This document shows positions 13,057 through 20,489 of a DNA stretch of 31,673 nt, in pieces (within the stretch, counting starts at the first letter, position 1; the number at the start of each line of letters is the position of its first letter). Source of the stretch: JBLMYQ01 sp050258375 (GTDB lineage Bacteria > Bacillota > Clostridia > Acetivibrionales > UBA4821); the NCBI GenBank assembly GCA_050258375.1, contig JBLMYQ010000021.1, forward strand, positions 1 through 31,673. Reading direction: 5' to 3'. The position numbers and the translations under genes are program-made. The notes beneath the pieces were generated by a model. The model saw nothing but the letters and a program-made list of their open reading frames with translations. It did not search any database and was not told the origin of the DNA.

Positions 13057-15591
13057 TTATTCTACTTCTCTAAAATAATGACCTTTCGTAAACCCTTTGT
13101 TCTTTATCTCTTCTAAGGTTGTACTATATTTTTCTGTTACTGCTTCAGTATCATCCTCCAGTAATTCTGAATACATATTTATTAGCTCTATCATTTCCTC
13201 CCTGGTTTCATAAGTAAAATTCAGTCTAAAATAATCCGCATTAACATTCTTCAAGGTATTAAAATGTCCAGCCATGCAAAGGATTTTAGAATTTAGAACC
13301 TCAAAATGGCAGCTTTCTGTCAAGAAGCTTATAGGAAATACAACCGATGTTCTATCTTTTAATCCTACAATATTTTTTGAACAGCCTCCACACGAATCAG
13401 AATTTTCTTTACTGCTTCCCAATATCCCTGGTGCAAAACAGTATTTACTAATCATTAAAGGGATTCTGCCATGAATTAATAATTCCTTCTCAATATCACT
13501 ATTTGTTGACAGCATATCAGTAATCTGACTAATCTCAAGCTCGGGAGAAATTGTAGCTCCATCCATGCCAAAGTCTCTAAGTGTTTTTAAAGTATATCTA
13601 TTTGATGCATTAAGTGAAAAATCCCCATGAACCTTGAAATCTTTAAGAATTTTAAACATCTTTATTGCTCCGAAATTACCAATAAGCGCACCCGAAAATC
13701 CATATCCTTCAATCTTTTTTATATTTTCATATATTTTTTCCATTTGGTCTTTTAATGTTATTCTTGGAAAAGCAATGAGTACTTCTTTGCCTTTTTTTAC
13801 CATACCCTCGATAATACTCGGAACAACCTTCTCATTGTAAAATTCTTTACAAGGTATGTATATCCTTGAAAAGTTTAAGTCTTTAACTGAATTGGCACTT
13901 TCAAAATCCGGGACTAAAACAGAGAGCTTTGGCTTTACTAATTCGCTTACGTTTTTAGGCTCTTCCATAGCTCCTAATATTCTAATGTTATAATTCTTTT
14001 GATCAGGGCACAATTTCTTACTATTTTCAATTCTTTCGGCAGCTATGGCTTCAATAGCTTTTCTCCTAACATCATTTATTTCAGAAATAGGAACAAAAAG
14101 CTGATCCTCCATTTCAATTTCTGCTCTTGCAAGATAAAACGGCGTATTACCCATAGCCTCCAGCTGTTCAAGAACCTTATCCGGAGTCAGTACTGCTTTA
14201 TTAGCCTGTTCTGCCGGTCTGCTTCCCTGAACTTTATATTTGATTCCTTCGTCATCCCACATTATAAGCTCAATAGGATTGCCATAAACAAGTTTGAAAT
14301 CTGCATATAAAGGTACCTTTTTGTATGGCTTTCCTGAATATGCTTTTGCTGCTTTTTCTGCAAGCTTTTTATCATAAACCTTGTATACATGGTCTCCCTT
14401 ATTCCACTTATAGTTGGTTGTGACTTCAATAATATCTCCTGAAATAGCAGATTTAACTTTCTCACCGTTAAATATAATCTTTGTAACTGTAGTAATTTCT
14501 TCGCTCGCCGGAAGTGGTTTTAAAACATCACCATGATTAATTCTGGTTGTTAATTCAATCTTAACCAGCTTGTTTCTCTCATCAAAGCCTTCAACCTTGC
14601 CACAGATAATACCTTCATGAGAAGGACTTTTAAAGCTCATAAGATTGCTTCCCTTTTCTTCATTCAGCAATCCTCTTGTAAAACCGCCTCTGTTATAAAC
14701 AAGCTTGAGTTCTTCTATATCATTCCTATTTATCTCATATTTTCTTCCTGAAGCTATGTGGTCAAGATATTTTCTATAAATCTTGGTTACTGTAGCCACA
14801 TATTCTGAATTTTTCATTCTTCCTTCAATCTTTAACGAGCTGATTCCTGTTTTTATAATCTCAGGCAATATTTCTAATGTACATAGGTCTTTTGTGCTTA
14901 AGATATAATTACCTTTTAAGCCATCATATATTTCCTGATTGGTATTATAATCAACCAGATTGTACATCTGCCTGCACGGCTGAGCACATCTGCCTCTATT
15001 CCCGCTTCTTCCCCCAACCATACTGCTAAAAAGGCACTGTCCTGAATAGCTTACACACAAAGCCCCATGAATAAAAACTTCAATTTCCATATCTTTTGCT
15101 CTTTTGGCTATTTCATCTATCTGTTTTAAAGAAAGCTCACGTGCAAGAACAACTCTGCTAAAGCCTAACTTTTTTAGAAGGTTCACACCTTCAAAGTTGT
15201 GCACCGTCATCTGCGTACTCGCATGAAGCTTTATTTGGGGTAAAACCTCCGCAAGCTTTGAAGCAATACCAATATCCTGTACAATTATTGCATCTACACT
15301 ATTTGTGCAAGCTTTATATGCTGTTTCCAAAGCCTTGTTAATTTCCTGGTCAAAAATCAGAGTATTTAGTGCAAGATAAACCTTTGAACCCCGCAAGTGT
15401 GCATATTTAACCGCGTTTCCAAAATCTTTTTCACTAAAATTCTCGGCATACTGTCTGGCACTAAACTCCTTTGCACCAATGTATACTGCATCTGCACCAC
15501 TTTCAATTGCCGCAATAAAAGAATTCATATTACCAGCAGGCGCAAGCAATTCTGGTATTTTAACTATATTTTCTATGCCAAGACCCTCCAA
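13057..15591 (-). CDS. U32 family protein with DUF3656-type extension, RlhA-like RNA hydroxylase
   Basis: This is an 844-residue U32 protein. Characterised relatives (E. coli RlhA on 23S rRNA, TrhP on tRNA) hydroxylate RNA bases with prephenate as hydroxyl source and need an Fe-S cluster. The N-terminal barrel opens with PELLAPAGNMNSFIAAIESG. Four cysteines (179, 186, 202, 206; spacing C-x6-C-x15-C-x3-C) match the cluster ligands in IHGALC and GRCAQPC. A beta-rich DUF3656-like middle and a second barrel-like half with more cysteines (about 717-772) follow. The start is TTG with AAAGGGG seven bases upstream. Peptidase activity is doubtful for this branch. It is the last gene of the nfeD unit, 24 bases after zapA. 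Confidence 0.88.
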   Translation of the reverse strand: MEGLGIENIVKIPELLAPAGNMNSFIAAIESGADAVYIGAKEFSARQYAENFSEKDFGNAVKYAHLRGSKVYLALNTLIFDQEINKALETAYKACTNSVDAIIVQDIGIASKLAEVLPQIKLHASTQMTVHNFEGVNLLKKLGFSRVVLARELSLKQIDEIAKRAKDMEIEVFIHGALCVSYSGQCLFSSMVGGRSGNRGRCAQPCRQMYNLVDYNTNQEIYDGLKGNYILSTKDLCTLEILPEIIKTGISSLKIEGRMKNSEYVATVTKIYRKYLDHIASGRKYEINRNDIEELKLVYNRGGFTRGLLNEEKGSNLMSFKSPSHEGIICGKVEGFDERNKLVKIELTTRINHGDVLKPLPASEEITTVTKIIFNGEKVKSAISGDIIEVTTNYKWNKGDHVYKVYDKKLAEKAAKAYSGKPYKKVPLYADFKLVYGNPIELIMWDDEGIKYKVQGSRPAEQANKAVLTPDKVLEQLEAMGNTPFYLARAEIEMEDQLFVPISEINDVRRKAIEAIAAERIENSKKLCPDQKNYNIRILGAMEEPKNVSELVKPKLSVLVPDFESANSVKDLNFSRIYIPCKEFYNEKVVPSIIEGMVKKGKEVLIAFPRITLKDQMEKIYENIKKIEGYGFSGALIGNFGAIKMFKILKDFKVHGDFSLNASNRYTLKTLRDFGMDGATISPELEISQITDMLSTNSDIEKELLIHGRIPLMISKYCFAPGILGSSKENSDSCGGCSKNIVGLKDRTSVVFPISFLTESCHFEVLNSKILCMAGHFNTLKNVNADYFRLNFTYETREEMIELINMYSELLEDDTEAVTEKYSTTLEEIKNKGFTKGHYFREVE

Positions 15592-15615
15592 TGTTTTGCC
15601 CCTTTCATGAAATCA

Positions 15616-16014
15616 TTAGCTTCTTTCATTATAATTTGTTAAAAGGTCCTTTAATTCTGTCTTTGTCTTGACAATTTCGAACTGCAATTCAGTAACTCTT
15701 TCACGTAAGGTTGATATTTCCTCCAAAGCTTCTTTCATGCTAGCCTTAGTTTTGTCAAGCTCATCTGTTTTTAGTTTTAGTTCCTCCTGAAGCTCTTTAA
15801 AACTATCAATATTCTTGAAATAGTCATCAGCAACATTAATTGCTGTAAGAACTGCAACCATTGCTGTATTTAACCTATGATCGGTTTTATTAACCTCATT
15901 CATTTTTTTGTCTATATACAAGGCTACTCTTTGTATATATTCATCAGATTCGATGCCCTTAACAACATAGTCTTTCCCAAGTATTCTAACCTCAATTTTA
16001 TTTTTATTTTCCAA
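15616..16014 (-). CDS. zapA: Cell division protein ZapA
   Basis: ZapA bundles FtsZ filaments at the division site. The N-terminal domain fits PF05164 (VRILGKDYVVKGIESDEYIQRVALYIDKKM and TAMVAVLTAINVADDY, residues 8-65). The remaining half is a long coiled coil rich in Leu, Glu and Lys (about 68-125) for dimer and tetramer formation. At 132 residues it is longer than the roughly 85-110 of many ZapA proteins because of that coil. The start is TTG, with AAGGAG nine bases upstream. It lies 27 bases after the SPFH gene and 24 before the U32 gene. zapA next to U32 is a recurrent order in Firmicutes. Confidence 0.92.
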   Translation of the reverse strand: MENKNKIEVRILGKDYVVKGIESDEYIQRVALYIDKKMNEVNKTDHRLNTAMVAVLTAINVADDYFKNIDSFKELQEELKLKTDELDKTKASMKEALEEISTLRERVTELQFEIVKTKTELKDLLTNYNERS

Positions 16015-16041
16015 GGCAGACAGCTCCTTAACTATTTGTTT

Positions 16042-16980
16042 CTAAGAATTTTTATTATCAACAAGTATATCCTTCATAGCACCAATACTAGCAAGTGCTT
16101 TTGTTGTTTCAAAAGGAATAAATATTTTATTTGCATCTCCTTCAGATACCTTTTGAAGAGTTTCAAGTGCCTTAATTTCAATAAGCTTTTCATCAGGTTT
16201 GGCATTTTTAATAGCATTATATACTAATTCTACTTCTTTTGCCTTAGCATCAGCAACTTTTATGATTGCTTCCGCTTCACCAGTTGCTTCTAAAACCTTT
16301 GATTCCCTTATTCCTTCAGCTCTTTTAATGTTTGCCTGTTTTTCAGCTTCCGCAGCAAGTATAGCCGCTTCTTTGGCACCTTCTGCTCTTGTTATTGCAC
16401 TTTGACGTTCTCCTTCAGCCTGAAGAATTAAAGCTCTTTTTGTTCTTTCTGCATTCATCTGCTTTTCCATTGCATCTTTAATATCTGGTGGTGGTTTGAT
16501 ATCCTTAACTTCCACTCTATCAACACGACATCCCCATTTATCAGTTGCTTCGTCAAGAATCTGACGCAATTGTAAGTTTATGCTGTCTCTGGAACTGAAG
16601 GTATTGTCTAGCTCCATTTTTCCTATGATATCACGAATTGTTGTCATAGCCAGGTATGATATACCTCTTTGAAGTGAATCAATTTCGTATACTGCCTTTG
16701 CCGCATCAGTAATCTGATAAAACACAACGGTATCAATAGTTATAGTTACATTATCCTTTGTTATTACTCCCTGCGGTGGAATATCCATTGTCTGCTGCCT
16801 CATGTTCACCACAGCCCTTACATTGTCAAAAAAAGGTATTATTATGTTTAACCCGGGAGTTGCAACCGTATGAAACTTTCCAAGTCTTTCAATGATATAA
16901 ACCTCAGACTGTCTGACAATTTTGATTGTGCTTACACCTACAATAAGTACTACAACTACTAAAAAAATTAAAAATCCCAT
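16042..16980 (-). CDS. SPFH/band 7 membrane protein (stomatin/QmcA-like)
   Basis: The 312 residues start with one transmembrane helix (about 2-20), followed by the band 7 domain: IIERLGKFHTVATPGLNIIIPF, TKDNVTITIDTVVFYQI and AMTTIRDIIG. A long Ala/Glu/Lys coiled coil with repeated AEGE and AEGI units lies near 190-245. Such proteins oligomerise in the membrane and scaffold proteases or lipid domains. The ATG shares one base with the nfeD stop (TAATG), so translation is coupled. nfeD next to an SPFH gene is the classical pairing, in which NfeD binds the SPFH oligomer. Confidence 0.95.
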   Translation of the reverse strand: MGFLIFLVVVVLIVGVSTIKIVRQSEVYIIERLGKFHTVATPGLNIIIPFFDNVRAVVNMRQQTMDIPPQGVITKDNVTITIDTVVFYQITDAAKAVYEIDSLQRGISYLAMTTIRDIIGKMELDNTFSSRDSINLQLRQILDEATDKWGCRVDRVEVKDIKPPPDIKDAMEKQMNAERTKRALILQAEGERQSAITRAEGAKEAAILAAEAEKQANIKRAEGIRESKVLEATGEAEAIIKVADAKAKEVELVYNAIKNAKPDEKLIEIKALETLQKVSEGDANKIFIPFETTKALASIGAMKDILVDNKNS

Positions 16981-17423
16981 TATTCATTTACCTCCTTTTG
17001 AATTACTGGTTTAACAATCACCCTGACACCTTCTACTTTCACTATCTCAACCTGCGTATCTACAGGTATACCAGCCCCATCTTCAGCTTCTGCACTCCAG
17101 ACTTCACCGGAAATCTTAACCTGCCCTAATCCCTGAACATTGTTGATTTCCTGAATAACCATACCTTTTTTACCTACAATAGCAAAAACATTAGTAGGAT
17201 TATCCTTTGGCTTTAATAGACCTTTAGTTAATGGTCTGGTAAATATTATTAAAATTGCTGCAGCCAGAACAAATACAGTCCCCTGTATATATAAAGATAC
17301 CCCTGCAAATGACAATATTGCAGCAATAACTGCCGATACGCCAAACCAGAATAATATAAATCCGGCAGTAACTATTTCTCCGACAAACAGTAATCCTGCA
17401 AGTATCAACCATTTCATCCACAT
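16980..17423 (-). CDS. NfeD-like membrane protein (short form)
   Basis: At 147 residues this is the short NfeD type without a ClpP-like protease domain. It has three hydrophobic segments (about 3-22, 25-44 and 46-63) and a cytoplasmic OB-fold (about 82-140, GKKGMVIQEI, GQVKISGEVWSAEAEDG). The Gly-x-Val-x-x-x-Gly-x-x-Trp pattern of NfeD OB folds is clear. It probably works with the SPFH protein encoded directly behind it. AAGGTGG lies about nine bases before ATG. A TTCATT-17-TATAAT promoter (17460-17488) precedes it and may drive the whole unit down to the U32 gene. Confidence 0.92.
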   Translation of the reverse strand: MWMKWLILAGLLFVGEIVTAGFILFWFGVSAVIAAILSFAGVSLYIQGTVFVLAAAILIIFTRPLTKGLLKPKDNPTNVFAIVGKKGMVIQEINNVQGLGQVKISGEVWSAEAEDGAGIPVDTQVEIVKVEGVRVIVKPVIQKEVNE

Positions 17424-17459
17424 AATACATCCCCACCTTAATACAGATTTTTCAAATTA

Positions 17460-17488
17460 ATTATATACTATTAATAGTCTAAAATGAA
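17460..17488 (-). promoter_or_regulatory. Possible promoter of the nfeD unit
   Basis: On the minus strand, a consensus TATAAT (17460-17465) is preceded by TTCATT (17483-17488) at 17 bases. The -35 matches only three of six positions. It lies about 37 bases before the nfeD ATG. Confidence 0.45.
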
Positions 17489-17626
17489 CAGATTATTTCA
17501 TATAAAATACGTAAATAAATTTTATTTTCTGAATAAAAACATTAGCAATAATTTTTTTCTTTGTAACACATCGTTATCTATAAGAATAGAATGTGTTAGC
17601 AAAGTAAAAAAGGAGGTATTTCAATA

Positions 17627-17800
17627 ATGTCTAAATGTTTTGACAATGAGTGGATTTGGATCATCGCCCTAATCATCATACTGTGTTGCTGCTGTGGTAA
17701 TGGGTTCGAATTCGGAAGCCTTTTCGACAACCAGTGCTTATGCCTCGCAGTAATAGTCTTCTTAGTATGCTCATGCTTTGGGAATGGCTGCTGCGAATAA
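17627..17800 (+). CDS. Cysteine-rich hydrophobic microprotein (57 aa, HCB-like)
   Basis: This is a short gene with excellent signals: AAAAAGGAGG eight bases before ATG and a TAA stop before a hairpin. The product has 11 cysteines in 57 residues, including a run of four (20-23) and pairs in CLC, CSC and GCC. There are two hydrophobic stretches (about 9-23 and 38-50), and FDNEWIW and FDNQCLC begin similar halves, suggesting a duplicated hairpin. Clostridial genomes carry comparable tiny proteins labelled chorion-class high-cysteine HCB proteins, of unknown role. Metal binding or a spore or envelope structural role is a guess. It is transcribed away from nfeD. Confidence 0.75.
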   Translation: MSKCFDNEWIWIIALIIILCCCCGNGFEFGSLFDNQCLCLAVIVFLVCSCFGNGCCE

Positions 17801-17841
17801 TACTTAGCACAAAAAGAATAATAGGTACCAAACGACAAGAC

Positions 17842-17875
17842 GGGAGGAATTATTTCCTCCCATTTAAATTTTAAG
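17842..17875 (+). terminator. Hairpin after the cysteine-rich gene, likely weak terminator
   Basis: GGGAGGAA and TTCCTCCC pair over eight bases with a four-base loop and are followed by ATTTAAATTTT. The T-rich stretch is interrupted, so termination may be partial. Confidence 0.55.
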
Positions 17876-17885
17876 TATTTTTATA

Positions 17886-17961
17886 TGGAGCTGATAGGGG
17901 GATTTGAACCCCCGACCTATTGATTACGAATCAATTGCTCTACCAACTGAGCCATATCAGC
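17886..17961 (-). tRNA. tRNA-Thr (anticodon CGT)
   Basis: This is a 76-base cloverleaf with encoded CCA. Acceptor arm GCTGATA/TATCAGC, D arm GCTC/GAGC, anticodon stem ATTGA/TCAAT with loop TTCGTAA, and T arm GGGGG/CCCCC with TTCAAAT loop. It complements the GGT isoacceptor at 5420-5495. Confidence 0.97.
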
Positions 17962-17981
17962 AGCATCAACTGTCAGGCAAT

Positions 17982-18010
17982 ATTCTACCAGTAAACCTTC
18001 ATTTTTTCAA
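17982..18010 (-). promoter_or_regulatory. Promoter of tRNA-Thr(CGT)
   Basis: On the minus strand, TTGAAA (18005-18010) and TAGAAT (17982-17987) are 17 bases apart. A TG one base before the -10 adds an extended -10 element. It lies 20 bases before the mature tRNA. Confidence 0.7.
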
Positions 18011-18033
18011 GCCCACTATTCTCTAAATAATAG

Positions 18034-19404
18034 CTATCGCAATATCTTTTTTAAAATTTTTATCTTATCTTTATAGGGCGGATATCTTAATTCAATATCC
18101 GTTAAAGTTGATCTATTCATCACACTCTTCATGTGCGAAAAAGTATCAAATGAGTCCTTCCCATGATATCTTCCCATTCCGCTTTCCCCCACTCCGCCAA
18201 ATGGCATGAAAGATGTCGCCAAATGCACAACAACATCATTTATACATCCTCCACCAAAAGAAATACTGCTTAAAATTTTCTTTTGGTTTTCTTTATTAGA
18301 AGAGAACAAATACAATGCCAGCGGCTTGGGATGGGCATTCACAATTGGTATAACCTCATCAATTTTTTCATAAGTAAGAATAGGAAGAAGCGGTCCGAAA
18401 ATTTCTTCCTGCATAATTGGGTCTTTCCAAATCACCTCATCAATGATAGTAGGCGCAATTTGCAATTCAGCTTCATTAGCTGCTCCTCCTACAATAATCC
18501 TTCCGCTTTGCATCAGTAAATTGAGCCTTTTGAAATGTTTTTCATTGATTATTCGCGTAAACTGAGCACTTTCTTCCGGGTGCTCTCCATAGAATTTTGT
18601 TATATAATCACTCATTCTCTTTATCAATTCATTTTTAATACTTTCATCGACTAATATATAATCAGGAGCTACACAGGTTTGACCGGCATTTAAAAATTTC
18701 CCCCAAACAATTCTGCGTGCAGCCAAATCAATATTTACCTGTTTGTCTACAATGCACGGACTTTTACCTCCAAGCTCCAGCGTTACTGGAGTAAGGTATT
18801 TAGAAGCAGATTCCATTACTATTTTCCCGACTGAGACGCTTCCGGTAAAAAATATGTAGTCAAATTTTTCGCCAAGAATATTTTTGTTTGCTTCTCTTCC
18901 ACCGAGAACTACAGCAACATAGTTTTTCTCAAAGCACTTTTCTATTATTTTTGCAATTACTTCAGAAGTATTACGGGAATAACCAGAAGGCTTAACTATT
19001 GCACAATTTCCCGCCGCAATTGCTCCTATGAGAGGTATCATGGATAGCTGAAACGGATAATTCCAAGGAGACATAATAAGTACAACACCATATGGCTCCG
19101 GATGAATATAACTTGATGCCGGGAATTGGGTTATAGGTGTTTTCACTTTTTTGGGTTTAGCCCATCTTGAAAGATTATTCATCAGGTATTTTAATTCTTC
19201 ATACACCATGCTTATTTCTGTAGCATAAGCTTCAAAATACGGTTTATTCAAATCTTTTCTTAATGCCTCAAGAATCTCATCTTCATGTTCTTTTATTGCT
19301 TGCTTTAAAGTAGCAAGCTGTGCCAATCGAAACAAGGTCTCTTTAGTTGCCCCACTTTGGAAGTACTTATTTAGTTTTTCAATCATCATTTTGATATCTT
19401 CCAT
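18034..19404 (-). CDS. NAD(P)-dependent aldehyde dehydrogenase (class 3 / YwdH-like)
   Basis: The enzyme oxidises aldehydes to acids with NAD(P). It has 456 residues, the short class 3 form. Catalytic Cys244 in NAGQTC, general base Glu210 in LELGGKSP, Asn114 in MSPWNYPF, the FFTGS cofactor loop (186-190) and EEIFGP are intact. The C-terminal stretch KDKIKILKKILR is basic and could touch membranes, as in fatty aldehyde dehydrogenases; substrate is unknown. The ATG at 19404 has only GGAG 11 bases away. An in-frame ATG-ATG at codons 6-7 is an alternative. It has no same-strand gene partner, and tRNA-Thr behind it has its own promoter. Confidence 0.92.
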   Translation of the reverse strand: MEDIKMMIEKLNKYFQSGATKETLFRLAQLATLKQAIKEHEDEILEALRKDLNKPYFEAYATEISMVYEELKYLMNNLSRWAKPKKVKTPITQFPASSYIHPEPYGVVLIMSPWNYPFQLSMIPLIGAIAAGNCAIVKPSGYSRNTSEVIAKIIEKCFEKNYVAVVLGGREANKNILGEKFDYIFFTGSVSVGKIVMESASKYLTPVTLELGGKSPCIVDKQVNIDLAARRIVWGKFLNAGQTCVAPDYILVDESIKNELIKRMSDYITKFYGEHPEESAQFTRIINEKHFKRLNLLMQSGRIIVGGAANEAELQIAPTIIDEVIWKDPIMQEEIFGPLLPILTYEKIDEVIPIVNAHPKPLALYLFSSNKENQKKILSSISFGGGCINDVVVHLATSFMPFGGVGESGMGRYHGKDSFDTFSHMKSVMNRSTLTDIELRYPPYKDKIKILKKILR

Positions 19405-19605
19405 ATACTAATCATCTCCATCATACCTAAGCTTTTAATAGTTATTTTCGAATCATATAATTTTCTTTAAATATCATATATTAAATAAAAATATATTCCA
19501 AGTATCTCTGTATTTAAAATTAAGTTTTAAAATAGGTTTTAAATTTAGAATTATTTGTATTCGTGGGTTTGCCCGTTAATTATGCTTTCCCAGCATTATA
19601 AGATG
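19405..19605. other. AT-rich divergent spacer, left part of a 355-bp gap
   Basis: This part lies between the aldehyde dehydrogenase start and the transglycosylase promoter. It is AT-rich and has no open frame with a ribosome binding site and no strong hairpin. A clear sigma-A promoter for the dehydrogenase was not found. Confidence 0.5.
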
Positions 19606-19614
19606 TGCTATAAT
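19606..19614 (+). promoter_or_regulatory. Extended -10 promoter for the lytic transglycosylase
   Basis: TGCTATAAT combines a consensus -10 (19609-19614) with the TG of extended -10 promoters. The -35 region (TTTCCC at 17 bases) is poor, as is usual for this class. The leader to the ATG would be about 140 bases and contains only a weak ACGGA/TCCGT hairpin near 19705. Confidence 0.5.
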
Positions 19615-19759
19615 ATCTATCATATTATGTTCTTTTAATATTGATGTTTGAAGATTATTATCTGCAATTTATTCTAAACATGTGTTTAAAACTTTTTTAA
19701 TCACGGATTACTCCGTTTAAAATAAAGTCGTTTTTTAAAAAAGAAGTGGAGGAAAAAGG

Positions 19760-20440
19760 ATGTCAAAAAAACGAATTATAGCTGCTGTACTGATACTTGC
19801 AATTGATTGCTTTTCAATCTCATGCTACGCTTTTTCACAACACAATATCAAAAAACTGAGTAAATCCGTAGCAATACGTGATGATAAAGTACTTAGTTTA
19901 CAAGCATCTAATCAGCAAACATTCAGCAAAAGAAATATTTATAAGAAAATGCCAAGCAGAGGGAACACCGGAGAAATCCCCGAAAAGACTTTTTTATGGC
20001 TTGAGATTACACCTATCCATGATGCAATAATTGATATTGAAATCCGCAAGTGCGCTCAAGAGTTCAACGTAGACGAAGCTTTGATTGCAGCATTAGTTAT
20101 GCAGGAATCAAAGTTTAATCCCCACGCTCACTTTGGAAGAGGTTATGGGCTAATGCAGCTGGAACCGCCTTGCTGCAAAGCAATGGATGTTCCGTATCCT
20201 TGCACGGATATACACCAGAATCTTTGGGCAGGGACCGGGTATTTAAAGAAGCAGCTTGACAGCTTCGGCGATAATCCGAAAATAGCTCTTGCCGCTTACA
20301 ATTTTGGTCCAACTGCAGTAGGCAAATTAGTTAAAAATTATGGTTCTAATTATGAAAATATTGAAAGGAGTTTGCCTTACACAACTCAACAACACGTAAA
20401 GGAAGTTATGGAATATTATAGCGCCTATAAAAATAATTGA
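19760..20440 (+). CDS. Secreted lytic transglycosylase (SLT domain)
   Basis: The enzyme cleaves peptidoglycan glycan strands with formation of 1,6-anhydro ends. The 226 residues start with a basic, hydrophobic signal segment (about 1-24, KKRIIAAVLILAIDC). A polar linker and an SLT domain (about 90-220) follow. Catalytic Glu116 is in VMQESKFNPHAH, followed by GLMQ (130-133), AGTGYLKKQL and AAYNFGP, the standard landmarks. Two extra cysteines (EPPCCK) and the YPCTD segment may form disulfides outside the cell. AGTGGAGG lies upstream of the ATG. It converges on the SLH-protein gene and shares a terminator with it. Confidence 0.93.
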   Translation: MSKKRIIAAVLILAIDCFSISCYAFSQHNIKKLSKSVAIRDDKVLSLQASNQQTFSKRNIYKKMPSRGNTGEIPEKTFLWLEITPIHDAIIDIEIRKCAQEFNVDEALIAALVMQESKFNPHAHFGRGYGLMQLEPPCCKAMDVPYPCTDIHQNLWAGTGYLKKQLDSFGDNPKIALAAYNFGPTAVGKLVKNYGSNYENIERSLPYTTQQHVKEVMEYYSAYKNN

Positions 20441-20470
20441 GTACGAGAAATCTCGTACTCAATTATTTTT
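20431..20470. terminator. Bidirectional terminator shared by transglycosylase and SLH genes
   Basis: AATAATTGAGTACGAGA and its exact complement give a long stem (17 bp plus one A-T) with a tight loop. It starts inside the stop codon of the + gene and ends 20 bases from the stop of the - gene. ATTTTT follows on +. Confidence 0.85.
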
Positions 20471-20489
20471 ATAATTTTTTTATTTACAT

